DNA from: JAQVEB01 sp028698105
Lineage (GTDB): Bacteria; Bacteroidota; Bacteroidia; Bacteroidales; Dysgonomonadaceae
Reading direction: 5' to 3'
Assembly (NCBI GenBank): GCA_964293155.1
Contig: CAXYYA010000022.1
Span: 1 to 56,815, forward strand
Length of the DNA stretch: 56,815 nucleotides
Below, piece by piece: positions 19,901-27,501 of the stretch. How positions within the stretch are numbered: position 1 is the stretch's first letter; each line of letters begins with the position of its first letter. The position numbers and the translations under genes were made by a program. The notes beneath the pieces are model-generated. The model was not told the DNA's origin. It worked only from the letters and a program-made list of their open reading frames with translations, and searched no databases.

Positions 19901-20309
19901 CAACTTTAGCAATTGAGTTGGTAGTTTTTGCACGAGATTGAGTGCCACCATATCCGGTAACAACCACTTCGTCAAGTAGCTCTGAATCTTCCGACAGCAC
20001 AACATTGATGTTGGTTTGTCCGTTCACGGGAATAACTTTTGATTTCATCCCCACGTAAGAAATTTCCAGCGCTCCGTTCGAAGGAACATTTGACAACGTG
20101 AAATTTCCGTCAATATTTGTTACTGTTCCAATAGTTGAGTTTCCTTGAACAATAATAGTAGCTCCAATAACCGGCTCCTTGAAAGTTGCATCGGTTACCG
20201 TTCCTTTCACTGTGATGTTTTGAGCAGACAGTTGAAAAGAGGCAATAAAGATAAGAAGTAAGCCCAAAAGGCTTTTTCTTATACCATCAGTAAATCGCAT
20301 TTTTTTCAT
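16920..20309 (-). CDS. SusC-family TonB-dependent outer-membrane transporter
   Basis: A transporter of about 1129 residues with a signal peptide ending in FQLSAQ. Residues 30-110 form a carboxypeptidase-regulatory-like domain (VKGTVTDATFKEPVIGATI), then comes the TonB-box region EVVVTGYG, a plug domain with IIVDGQIRNGMNDINPEDIEDLQVMKD in pieces typical of SusC, and a long beta-barrel ending in a terminal Phe. It imports oligosaccharides or sugars across the outer membrane with TonB energy, paired with the adjacent SusD. Start chosen at ATG 20309 (MKKMRFTDGIRKS); the frame is open for 14 more codons. The gene follows the AGE epimerase gene by 85 bases and is the likely NanO equivalent. Confidence 0.95.
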   Translation of the reverse strand: MKKMRFTDGIRKSLLGLLLIFIASFQLSAQNITVKGTVTDATFKEPVIGATIIVQGNSTIGTVTNIDGNFTLSNVPSNGALEISYVGMKSKVIPVNGQTNINVVLSEDSELLDEVVVTGYGGTQSRAKTTNSIAKVESKKLTTGAYTSPAQALSGAVSGLRVSNTSGYPGDMPKIILRGGTNLDGSGSPLIIVDGQIRNGMNDINPEDIEDLQVMKDAGATAIYGARANDGVILITTKRGKAGTSQINVKAKIGFNYLNNPYTFANAHDYLYWMRTAYARSSNMWQRADGKGVGYVSADGLGTATPYGTGNKYFAADGVTPLKNNASSIYSTMYLDDTNKFLLNEGWQTMKDPITGKDLIFMDTNPGDYNFNTPALTQDYNVSVSGGNDKGSYYSGLGYNNSEGLPLSSFYKRYSFILNGDYNIRKWLKSSSSFNFARANWQKLPPSSSGGDYNYFGRILSTPPTVRFKDQEGNMLLGQHVSDGNQAFQLDKFQRDNQSDKFIMTQAITISPLEGLSLKLTGSWYYEENVAESFNKDYYQTPMVINRDRSTSSSWSRRYDQTYNAVLNYKKQLNHDHFMDLMLGTEYYDAYIRGLYAAGSGAATDDFADLELTNKGENKRNIDTWHQRERIMSYFGRANYDFQSKYLLSLVMRYDGYSRLVNNRWGLFPGVSAGWVFSRENFMKDYANVISFAKLRASYGLNGKVDKDFIGYYTLQGAYATAPNYNGNVGYRLSSIPNPNLRWEKSNTFEVGLDLSFIENRFNTNFTYYNRLTSDKYANVSLPISSGISSILTNNGKIRNRGLEVDLNAKIIQSKDWNWNAGLNFALNKNVIVQLPYNGLEKNRQNAYQVYTGRKLDNGEYEKIWVGGYQEGDEPGVLYAFQADGIYKSWDEIPDYMVDRGGGQSATVLYGKKSWAELPDADKGFGPTGASQVKKLPIQPGDVRWKDVNGDGIIDQFDLVKIGRTRPRITGGFNSTVSWKNLSLYTSMDFALGHKIYDQTTPWFLGCMQGAYNMTTDVWNTWSEDNPNGTLPKYLWADQLGKSNYFRTSSMFTHNAAYLSFREISLSYTFPQQWVKKMALQDFNLSVTAQNLGYLTQSKMVAMPETADAVAGSGYALPRTVLFTISTTF

Positions 20310-20394
20310 ACATTCTCCATTTAAAATAATTAATGCTTCTTTTTTAATCAATTTATCATTTATTTGTTTTTAGTTTCTTTACTAAATGTCAGCT

Positions 20395-21615
20395 TCAGGC
20401 AGAAAAATTGCTTGTTAAACTGTTCTTTTTGTGCGCACCGGATTCTTCTTTGTTGATTTTCTCCAGCGTTTTCCACACCTGAAACAATCCTCTCGGCACG
20501 TGGAAGCAGCCTTTCCATTTTCCGCCCTTCAGGTCGAGCAACACATCGCCCTGGCGATTTAGATAGCCCCACCACTCGCGATATTCGGGGTCTTTGAAAT
20601 GGCTCCAGGTGTAATCGTGAATTTTATGGAACCAAGCCAGGCATTCTTCCGAACCCGTGAGCCGATAGCCCTTGATGAGCGAAATAAGTGTTTCGATGTG
20701 CACCCACCACAGTTTTTGATCCCATTCGAGTTGTTGGGTTGGATGCCCCATACGATCCATAAAATAGAAAATACCGCCGTGTTGCTTGTCCCAACCATAC
20801 TCGATCATTTTCAGTGTTGTTTTAACGGCTTTAGCGATGAGTTCGGGACGGTTTAACCGTTCCCCCAAATCCATGATAAACCACATCGCTTCAATGGCGT
20901 GTCCCGGATTTACCGAACGTCCCTCAAATGAATCGGACAAGGTGCCGTCGGTGGTTACATTTTCCACGATAATGCCTCCCAGTTCCGGACGCAGAAAGAC
21001 TTCCATCACTTCGTGGATCACGTTTTCGATGGTTTGATGCAGAAACTCTTCGCTCAGCAAATGTTCTATTTCCAACGAAAGATTGCAGAGGATCATGGGA
21101 AGAGCGAAATTCTTGAGGTCGCGCGTGCCGGCATGTGATTTATTCCATTTGCCTTTCGGATTATCAATCTTGGAAAGGATGATGTCGAAAGTTCGCTTTG
21201 CGATATCGGCATATTCCGCGTTGCCTGTGGCTTTGCTCAGCTGGCCAAAAGCCATAGTGGCAAATGTGTAGGAAAATATGTTGTATGGTTCAAGCAATGG
21301 CTTTCCTTCTCGTGTGAGCGAGAAATACCAGTTGAAATTGCCGTCGTGACCGTATTTTTTCAGAAATTCGGCGCCCTGAATTGCACAATCGAGCCACTCT
21401 TGCCGTTTTTCCACATTATTATATAACATGGAAAACATCCATACCTGGCGACCTTGCAGCCAGATGAATTTATCCGTGTCGAAGACGTTTCCTTTCCGGT
21501 CGAGGCAGGAGAAATAACCGCCAAACTCTTTGTCTTGCGATTTTTCGAGCCAAAACGGAACTACATTATTTAATAGTTCGTCTTTATATTGTTTTTCCAG
21601 TGTTTTCAGATTCAT
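20395..21615 (-). CDS. AGE-family N-acylglucosamine 2-epimerase
   Basis: A 406-residue (alpha/alpha)6-barrel protein of the N-acylglucosamine 2-epimerase (AGE, renin-binding-protein-like) family. Characteristic pieces are QGRQVWMFSMLYN near 54, the His in NPGHAIEAMWF near 240, WWVHIETLISL near 310, and HVPRGLFQVWKTL near the end. In Bacteroidota nan loci this family replaces NanK/NanE of enterobacteria and converts ManNAc to GlcNAc. That fits as the step after neuraminate lyase. It is the first gene of the operon, 72 bases downstream of the candidate -7 box. Cellobiose 2-epimerase is the main alternative within the family, made less likely by the context. Confidence 0.88.
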   Translation of the reverse strand: MNLKTLEKQYKDELLNNVVPFWLEKSQDKEFGGYFSCLDRKGNVFDTDKFIWLQGRQVWMFSMLYNNVEKRQEWLDCAIQGAEFLKKYGHDGNFNWYFSLTREGKPLLEPYNIFSYTFATMAFGQLSKATGNAEYADIAKRTFDIILSKIDNPKGKWNKSHAGTRDLKNFALPMILCNLSLEIEHLLSEEFLHQTIENVIHEVMEVFLRPELGGIIVENVTTDGTLSDSFEGRSVNPGHAIEAMWFIMDLGERLNRPELIAKAVKTTLKMIEYGWDKQHGGIFYFMDRMGHPTQQLEWDQKLWWVHIETLISLIKGYRLTGSEECLAWFHKIHDYTWSHFKDPEYREWWGYLNRQGDVLLDLKGGKWKGCFHVPRGLFQVWKTLEKINKEESGAHKKNSLTSNFSA

Positions 21616-21686
21616 TTTTTCTGTTTTTTATAATACTGGGAATTATTAACCTTTATTTGAAATGTTTTATTTTTCTGATTTCTTGA

Positions 21687-21718
21687 CAAAAGTATTATAT
21701 ATTTTTTAAATAGCCAAA
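21687..21718 (-). promoter_or_regulatory. Bacteroidota-type promoter of the nan operon
   Basis: On the minus strand a TTTG box at 21715-21718 and a TACTTTTG box at 21687-21694 are separated by exactly 20 bases, matching the phylum's TTTG-N19/21-TAnnTTTG promoter. Transcription would start near 21680, leaving a leader of about 65 bases before the epimerase start codon. It is the best two-box match I found in the window. Confidence 0.75.
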
Positions 21719-21791
21719 TATATAATAAATTATTTTATTAAATATTCAATTAATTTGCGCATTTAATAATAAAGTAGAAGGGTGAGGAAAA

Positions 21792-22523
21792 TTAATATAG
21801 TAAGAATTTATCGGCTTCTTTTAAAGAATTTATCTTGCCTACATCAATTATATTCAGATTGTTAGGCGTTGACGGGCTGATGTGGATTTCATTGCAAACA
21901 GAGAGGTAGAAGTCAATAATAGAAAATTTTTCGGGGAAGGGCTGCATGTAGCGAAAAATGTCGGGATGCAGGATGTGAATACCGGAAAAAGCCATGCGAC
22001 GATGGGTTTCGAGGTTAAAATTTGTTACAGGTGTTCTTATTTCCTGTGTTTTTTCGTTTATCCAACCGCGGAGAAAGTTGTTTTCGTCGAAAAGAAGATA
22101 GCGCGATGTCTTACGTTCGCTGCATACGAGTGTGGCTATTGAATTGTTTTCAAGGTGAGAGCGATACAGGCTTTGCAAGTCAATATTCGAGAGAATATCC
22201 ACGTTGTGGATGAGAAAAGGCTTCCCATCATCGAAAAACCAGGCGGCTTTCTTTATCCCACCGCCTGTATCGAGCAATTGATCCCGTTCATCGGAAAACT
22301 CAATCCGAATGCCAAACCGGTTGTTGGCTTCAACGTAATCAATTATTTGCTCCGCAAAATGATGCACGTTGATGATGATTTCGTTAAAACCGGCCATCTT
22401 CAGCTTTTGTATTGTGTGCCACAACAGCGGTTTGCCTGCCACCGGAACCATTGCCTTCGGCATTGTATCGGTAAGCGGTTTCAAGCGGGTGCCGAGGCCG
22501 GCAGCGAAGATCATTGCTTTCAA
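21792..22523 (-). CDS. Sugar-phosphate nucleotidyltransferase, MurU-like
   Basis: A protein of about 243 residues with the NTP_transferase signature at its N-terminus (MIFAAGLGTRLKPLTDTMPKA in two parts), the PVAGKPLLWHT segment, and HNVDILSNIDL for metal and nucleotide binding. Small single-domain enzymes of this kind include MurU, which makes UDP-MurNAc from MurNAc-1-phosphate in the cell-wall recycling route found in Pseudomonas. The gene directly upstream encodes an AmgK-like sugar kinase domain, the usual MurU partner, which supports that role. The start is uncertain: I chose TTG 22523; ATG 22514 and ATG 22598 are in frame, but codons before 22523 lie in a dispersed repeat. Confidence 0.82.
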   Translation of the reverse strand: MKAMIFAAGLGTRLKPLTDTMPKAMVPVAGKPLLWHTIQKLKMAGFNEIIINVHHFAEQIIDYVEANNRFGIRIEFSDERDQLLDTGGGIKKAAWFFDDGKPFLIHNVDILSNIDLQSLYRSHLENNSIATLVCSERKTSRYLLFDENNFLRGWINEKTQEIRTPVTNFNLETHRRMAFSGIHILHPDIFRYMQPFPEKFSIIDFYLSVCNEIHISPSTPNNLNIIDVGKINSLKEADKFLLY

Positions 22524-22524
22524 G

Positions 22525-22642
22525 CCTCTCCCTAAATCCCTCTCCAAAAGAGAGGGACTTGGTGAAACAGAGTTTATGGGGTTTTGTGCAGCTTTCATTC
22601 TATCGCACTTCTGTTCTCCCCCTTTGGGGGAGTTAGAAGGGG
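22525..22642. repeat. Two copies of the CCCCTT/AAGGGG dispersed repeat
   Basis: 22525-22560 (CCTCTCCCTAAATCCCTCTC then an inverted AGAGAGGG) and 22615-22642 (TCTCCCCCTTTGGGGGAG then TTAGAAGGGG) belong to a family of short palindromic sequences that recurs at 46.2, 46.4 and 53.9 kb and inside hydF. Here the copies fill the gap between the AmgK/RapZ gene and the nucleotidyltransferase gene. Confidence 0.75.
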
Positions 22643-24064
22643 CTATCTACTTTTAAACTCTTGTTCTAAATTTTGTTCCCGATGCGTAAGTGATATTTTC
22701 ACGCCGAATTTTTTCGAAATATGTTCCGCCACATGTTGCGCGGCGTACACCGAGCGGTGCTGTCCGCCGGTGCAACCGAAGGAGATCATGAGGTTCGTAA
22801 AGTTCCGGTCCATATATCGTTTTACGTGCCTGTCCACCAAGGGGTAGATATTGTCGAGGAAATCGAGTATTTCGCCGTCGTCCTCCAAAAATTTAATCAC
22901 CGATTCATCCAATCCCGTGGCATTGTTGTAGCGTTCAAATTTTCCGGGATTGTTGATGGCGCGGCAATCGAACACGTAGCCTCCACCATTCCCTGAGGGA
23001 TCCTGCGGAATGCCTTTTTTGTAGGCAAAACTCAATACACGTACTTCCAGTTCGCGCTTTGTGGTATCGGCAAACTGTTTTAACTCGGTCATTTCTTTGA
23101 GCATGCGACACAAATACGGGTACTCGCAGAAATCTTCTTTCAGTAGTTCCCGCAAGTTCTGGAGCGCGAACGGGACGCTTTGTATAAAGTGCGGTTTTTT
23201 CTCGAAATACCCTCTAAACCCGTAAGCTCCAAGCACCTGAAGGGTGCGGAAAAGTACAAACTGACGAAGTTGTTTCATAAACTTAGCTTCATCTACTTCG
23301 GTATATTTCCGCAGCGATTGAATATAGGTTTGGATGAGTTCATCCCGCAATTCCGAAGGAAAGTTTGCCTTGGCCTGCCACAGAAAAGAGGCTACATCGT
23401 AATACACGGGCCCTTTTCGTCCGCCCTGGAAGTCAATGAAATAGGGGTTCCCATCCACCAGCATCACGTTTCGGGACTGGAAGTCGCGATACAGAAAGCG
23501 TTCGCTTTTATCGCTCAAAAGCGCTTTGCCGAGTTTTTCGAAATCGTTTTCAAGTAAATCTTCCTGAAAATCCATTCCTGTAGTTTTCAGGAAGTTGTAT
23601 TTAAAATAATTCAAATCCCAATAAATGGATCGCCGGTTGAATTCGGGCTGCGGATAGCAAACGTTGAAATCGAGGCCTTCGGCGCCTTTTACCTGAAAAT
23701 CGGCCAGCGAGGCAATGGTTTTGTGAAGCAAATCCTTTTCTTCGTGGCTGAAAACACCGGTGTTTCTTCCCGCCTTTATCGCATCAAAAAGAACTTTATC
23801 TCCCAAATCTTCTTGAAGATAAAAAAATTCATCGTCCGACACAGCAACAACCTTCGGTACGTTCAGTTTTTGATTGTAAAAATGAGTTGCTAACGCGATA
23901 AAGGCATGATTTTCTTCACGCGATGTACCATTTACGCCGATAAGCGACAGGTCGTCTTTTGTTAAGCGAAAATATTTTCTGTTGGAGCCCGATGAGGGTA
24001 GCGCTTCTATCTGTGGATCGGCTTTGCCGGTGTATGTTGTGAATAATGAGATGAGTTGTTGCAT
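22643..24064 (-). CDS. AmgK-like sugar kinase fused to RapZ C-terminal domain
   Basis: A 473-residue fusion. Residues 1-330 are an aminoglycoside-phosphotransferase fold, with the catalytic loop YRDFQSRNVM near 193, the metal-binding FIDFQGG near 210, and no signal peptide. Residues about 345-473 match the C-terminal half of RapZ, with FDCRAINNPG, the DxxVDRHVKRYM stretch and FGCTGGQHRSVYAA; the P-loop kinase half of RapZ is absent. AmgK phosphorylates MurNAc and GlcNAc at the anomeric carbon in peptidoglycan recycling. The RapZ C-domain of E. coli binds glucosamine-6-phosphate and sRNA. The inference is a kinase controlled by an amino-sugar phosphate sensor, paired with the MurU-like enzyme downstream. 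Confidence 0.88.
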   Translation of the reverse strand: MQQLISLFTTYTGKADPQIEALPSSGSNRKYFRLTKDDLSLIGVNGTSREENHAFIALATHFYNQKLNVPKVVAVSDDEFFYLQEDLGDKVLFDAIKAGRNTGVFSHEEKDLLHKTIASLADFQVKGAEGLDFNVCYPQPEFNRRSIYWDLNYFKYNFLKTTGMDFQEDLLENDFEKLGKALLSDKSERFLYRDFQSRNVMLVDGNPYFIDFQGGRKGPVYYDVASFLWQAKANFPSELRDELIQTYIQSLRKYTEVDEAKFMKQLRQFVLFRTLQVLGAYGFRGYFEKKPHFIQSVPFALQNLRELLKEDFCEYPYLCRMLKEMTELKQFADTTKRELEVRVLSFAYKKGIPQDPSGNGGGYVFDCRAINNPGKFERYNNATGLDESVIKFLEDDGEILDFLDNIYPLVDRHVKRYMDRNFTNLMISFGCTGGQHRSVYAAQHVAEHISKKFGVKISLTHREQNLEQEFKSR

Positions 24065-24101
24065 ATTTTATCTTTTTTCTCTGCGATGATAAATTTTTAA
24101 A

Positions 24102-24707
24102 TCATTCTTGGTTTCTGACGTTGCTTTTTATTCCTGAAATTAATTCCTGACCTGCGGACAAAAGGTTTTTCAAGTCTTCTGTTTTAAAAACCCAGTCGTT
24201 TGTTTCTATTCCTACTATTTTTTTGTTTTTTAATTCAGAAATATGTGCAATATAATCGTTCTCGATAACTATTTTGTACGGAAAACCTTTCTTATTGATT
24301 TCGATAAATAAATCCACGGTCTTCTCATCAAGTAGGTTGTTCGAAATGTTTGAGTTTGGAGATGTTATGGATACATGATCATCAATATACTTTATTCCGG
24401 TTTTTCTTTTTTTTGTAAGTAAAAAGAAATCTGCCCAATCTTTCATATGAACACGAAGCTCAATGTTTTCGGATGAATAGATTGCACTGTATAATCCTGT
24501 AAATGTGGTGGATGACTGTGCTTTGCTGGTATAGGAATCCGTCGCTAAAAAATAGATCGAATCCGTTATTTTAGCAGCTACAAATTTCTTTCTGGATATT
24601 CTGTCATCCGGAATAATAAACGTTCGATTGTTTTCATTCGTTTGCGGGGAATAACCCAATTCCTTTAAATTGTCCTCAAGCATATCAAAGGCTGATCTTT
24701 CTTCCAT
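24102..24707 (-). CDS. Hypothetical protein
   Basis: About 201 residues, soluble, with no signal peptide or membrane segment. I do not recognise the family. It starts MEERSAFDMLEDNLKELGYS and has a mixed alpha/beta pattern with several beta-rich stretches. The start at 24707 is chosen because it follows the stop of the ORF6N gene without overlap; an ATG at 24740 is also in frame. The tight spacing suggests cotranscription with the ORF6N gene. Base composition is more AT-rich than the neighbouring metabolic genes, which suits an acquired pair. Confidence 0.6.
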   Translation of the reverse strand: MEERSAFDMLEDNLKELGYSPQTNENNRTFIIPDDRISRKKFVAAKITDSIYFLATDSYTSKAQSSTTFTGLYSAIYSSENIELRVHMKDWADFFLLTKKRKTGIKYIDDHVSITSPNSNISNNLLDEKTVDLFIEINKKGFPYKIVIENDYIAHISELKNKKIVGIETNDWVFKTEDLKNLLSAGQELISGIKSNVRNQE

Positions 24708-24708
24708 A

Positions 24709-25278
24709 TTATTTTTCTTTGACCTGATGGATATATCCAATCGGTTTACGTGGTTTGGTAATCGTTTCTTTATGTACTTGTAATTCTGCTAAGGATTGAT
24801 TGATCATCTCAAGTTGCACACGCGTATCTTCATTGATGTCATTGTAGTCCGAAAAAACATCTTCCATATACTCTTTTAGTTTTTTTACTTCTTTTTGAAG
24901 TTCCGAAACTCTGTCTATAGGTGGATTTGCCAATACATTTCTTACAAAAACAAAAGCGCGCATGATGCTGATATTAGTGGCTATGGCTACGTCGCTATTG
25001 AGCAGTCCGGATAACATTGCAACACCTTGTTCGGTAAAGGCATATGGAAGTTTTCGGACGCCGCCCCAACTTGATGTCACAATTTGTGATATCAAGTTTT
25101 GAAACTCTTCATGTGTTAATTGAAACATAAAATCAGATGGAAACCGCTTTATATTTCGCTTCACAGTTTGATTTAATATACGCGTTTCTACACCGTACAT
25201 CTCTGCCAAGTCACGGTCGAGCATGACTTTTTGCCCTCTTATTTCGTAAATCAGATTTTGAATGACAGATAACTCCAT
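24709..25278 (-). CDS. ORF6N-domain DNA-binding protein
   Basis: A 189-residue protein whose first 110 residues match the ORF6N domain found in phage antirepressor and regulator proteins: IRGQKVMLDRDLAEMYGVETRILNQTVKRN in parts, then FPSDFMFQLT, YAFTEQGVAMLSGLL and AFVFVRN. A C-terminal coiled coil follows (LQKEVKKLKEYMEDVF). It is probably a sequence-specific DNA binder. The gene carries a 25-bp near-perfect palindrome inside its coding region, and the same core occurs about 50 bases upstream of its start, so autoregulation is plausible. No other phage genes are nearby. Confidence 0.8.
   Translation of the reverse strand: MELSVIQNLIYEIRGQKVMLDRDLAEMYGVETRILNQTVKRNIKRFPSDFMFQLTHEEFQNLISQIVTSSWGGVRKLPYAFTEQGVAMLSGLLNSDVAIATNISIMRAFVFVRNVLANPPIDRVSELQKEVKKLKEYMEDVFSDYNDINEDTRVQLEMINQSLAELQVHKETITKPRKPIGYIHQVKEK
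25071..25095. promoter_or_regulatory. Near-perfect 25-bp palindrome inside the ORF6N gene
   Basis: TTGATGTCACAA T TTGTGATATCAA has all but one of its 12 base pairs symmetric. The 13-base core TCACAATTTGTGA is repeated upstream of the gene at 25331-25343, which suggests a binding site and not coincidence of coding sequence. Confidence 0.55.
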
Positions 25279-25329
25279 ATATATTCTTTCAATTTCTCTC
25301 AGTCAATTTGAGATTATATTCATCTTGAC

Positions 25330-25344
25330 ATCACAATTTGTGAT
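25330..25344. promoter_or_regulatory. Perfect palindrome upstream of the ORF6N gene
   Basis: ATCACAA T TTGTGAT lies 52 bases before the start codon of the ORF6N gene, between it and nadE. It shares its core, and the flanking CTTGA, with the palindrome inside the gene. The position fits an operator. Confidence 0.6.
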
Positions 25345-25374
25345 CTCCAATTTCTTGCACTTCTTGTCAATCCA

Positions 25375-27303
25375 TCATAATTCAGAAGTATTATCCAACC
25401 AAACATCGGCTACCGCATCGCTGGGCATTCGCCAATCTCCGCGAGGCGATAAGTTGATGGAACCTACTTTCGGCCCGTCGGGCATACAGGAGCGTTTGAA
25501 TTGCTGCGCGAAAAATCGTTTGTAAAAAACACGCAGCCATTTAAGTATCGTTTCCGATGGATACATTCCTTCAAATGCTTGCTGCGCGATGAAGAAAATG
25601 CGTTTTGGTTCGTCGCCGTAGCGCAGCATGCGATACAGGAAGAAATCGTGCAGTTCATACGGGCCGATTTTGTCTTCGGTTTTTTGGGCGATATTCCCGT
25701 CTCTGTCGGCAGGAAGCAGCTCCGGACTGAATGGCGTATCCAGAATGTCGTGGAGAATTTTTCGTGGCCGTTCTTCCATTTGCGTGTCCGCAATCCACCG
25801 AACGAGCGATTTGACGAGCGTTTTCGGCACGCTGGCGTTTACGGCGTACATGGACATGTGGTCGCCGTTGTACGTTGCCCAGCCAAGCGCAAGTTCCGAT
25901 AAATTTCCGGTACCAACCACCAGTCCGCCTATTTTGTTGGCGTAGTCCATAAGGATTTGGGTGCGCTCGCGCGCCTGGCTGTTCTCGTATGTTACGTCGT
26001 GGGTGTCTGCATCCTGCTCAATGTCTTGAAAATGCAACTTCACGGCGTTCACGATAGAAATTTCCTTGAACGCAGCTCCCGTTGATTGTATCAGCGAAAC
26101 GGCGTTGTTGTATGTGCGGTCGGAAGTTCCGAAGCCCGGCATGGTAATAGCCACGATATTTTCGCGCGGGATTTTCAGCAAATCGAATGTTTTTATCGTT
26201 ACCAGCAACGCGAGCGTGGAATCCAATCCTCCGGAAATGCCGATCGTTACTTTTTGAATACCGGTATGATGAAGGCGTTTTGCAAGCCCGTGCGTTTGAA
26301 TATTGAACACCTCGCTCAGGTTTTCTTCTTCCGCACCCATCGGCGGAATGAACGGATGTGGATTGAATGCGCGAGTTAATTTTTCGACAGAAACCGGCGT
26401 CAGTTCGCACGTTATTTCCGTTGCATCAGCCGGTAATATTGCGGTAAAGTTGGTGTTTTCGATCCTGTCGTGGCGCAAGGCGCTGATGTCTATGTCGGAA
26501 ACAATCAGTTCGTTTTCCATCGAGAATCTTTTGGATTCGGCCAACATCACTCCGTTTTCTGCGATAAAGCATGTGCCGGAGAAAACCACATCGGTTGTAG
26601 ATTCCCCGAAACCAGCCGAAGCATACACGTAGCCTGCGTTACACCGCCCGGATTGTTGCAAAACAAGCGACTTGCGGTATCGGTTTTTACCCACCAATTC
26701 GTTGCTGGCCGACAGGTTGAAAATCACATCGGCGCCCTGCATCGCAAGCTCCGAAGAGGGTGGAACCGGCATCCATAGATCTTCACAAATTTCTATTCCA
26801 AAATTACCGAAAGGGGTTTTAAAAATCATACCTTCAGAAGCAATCGGAATGTTCTCATCCTGTATTTCTACGTAAAAATCCGATAAATCGGCGGCAGATG
26901 CAAACCACCGTTTTTCGTAAAATTCATTGTTATTGGGGATGTACGTTTTCGGAACAAATCCCAGTATTCCTTCTGCCGAAATAACGGCCGCTACGTTGTA
27001 AAGGCTGCTTTTTACGCGAAGTGGAAGCCCAACAATTGCGATAAGAGCCGGTTTATCTTTCATGAAATCTGCCAAATCGGCAAGCGAGGCGATTGCCTTT
27101 TCCTGCAATGCCGTTTGAAAGAACAGATCGGCGCACGTGTAAGCCGTGATGCAAAGTTCCGGGAAAGAAAGTATTTGTACATTTTGCTCCTGTGCCCGGT
27201 TGATAAGCGATTTTATTTCGTATGTGTTGTAATCGCAATCGGCAACTTTTAATTTAGGCGATGCAGCTGCTACGCGTAGAAAACCGAATTTATTGATATC
27301 CAT
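25375..27303 (-). CDS. nadE: Glutamine-dependent NAD+ synthetase
   Basis: A 642-residue two-domain enzyme. Residues 1-290 form the nitrilase-type glutaminase domain with the triad in FPELCITAY (Glu), a Lys in the segment after FVPKTYIPN, and IEICEDLW (Cys). Residues 320-640 form the synthetase domain with the P-loop GISGGLDSTLAL near 355 and GTGNLSELALGW. It makes NAD+ from deamido-NAD, ATP and glutamine. Length and order are normal for the glutamine-dependent form. The roughly 200-base leader between it and the transglutaminase gene is AT-rich and contains one TATCTTTG on the minus strand that could be a -7 box. Confidence 0.95.
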   Translation of the reverse strand: MDINKFGFLRVAAASPKLKVADCDYNTYEIKSLINRAQEQNVQILSFPELCITAYTCADLFFQTALQEKAIASLADLADFMKDKPALIAIVGLPLRVKSSLYNVAAVISAEGILGFVPKTYIPNNNEFYEKRWFASAADLSDFYVEIQDENIPIASEGMIFKTPFGNFGIEICEDLWMPVPPSSELAMQGADVIFNLSASNELVGKNRYRKSLVLQQSGRCNAGYVYASAGFGESTTDVVFSGTCFIAENGVMLAESKRFSMENELIVSDIDISALRHDRIENTNFTAILPADATEITCELTPVSVEKLTRAFNPHPFIPPMGAEEENLSEVFNIQTHGLAKRLHHTGIQKVTIGISGGLDSTLALLVTIKTFDLLKIPRENIVAITMPGFGTSDRTYNNAVSLIQSTGAAFKEISIVNAVKLHFQDIEQDADTHDVTYENSQARERTQILMDYANKIGGLVVGTGNLSELALGWATYNGDHMSMYAVNASVPKTLVKSLVRWIADTQMEERPRKILHDILDTPFSPELLPADRDGNIAQKTEDKIGPYELHDFFLYRMLRYGDEPKRIFFIAQQAFEGMYPSETILKWLRVFYKRFFAQQFKRSCMPDGPKVGSINLSPRGDWRMPSDAVADVWLDNTSEL

Positions 27304-27501
27304 ATTTTTACTTTGTTTTAAATATGTGAGAAACTTTCTCGCATGTTTTCACGCAGATTTCCGCAAATCATTTCGCAGATAATCACAGATTATACACTTC
27401 TATATTGTCTGAAAATCTATTTGTCTATCAGTCTTTTGTCTTTATTTTTTGCTCTTTTTCCTTCTATAAAACAAAGATATAAATAAATTACAAAAGAAGT
27501 A

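Noticed and set aside
24102..25278. Prophage remnant around the ORF6N gene
   Set aside because: No integrase, structural or lysis gene is nearby; flanking genes are housekeeping.
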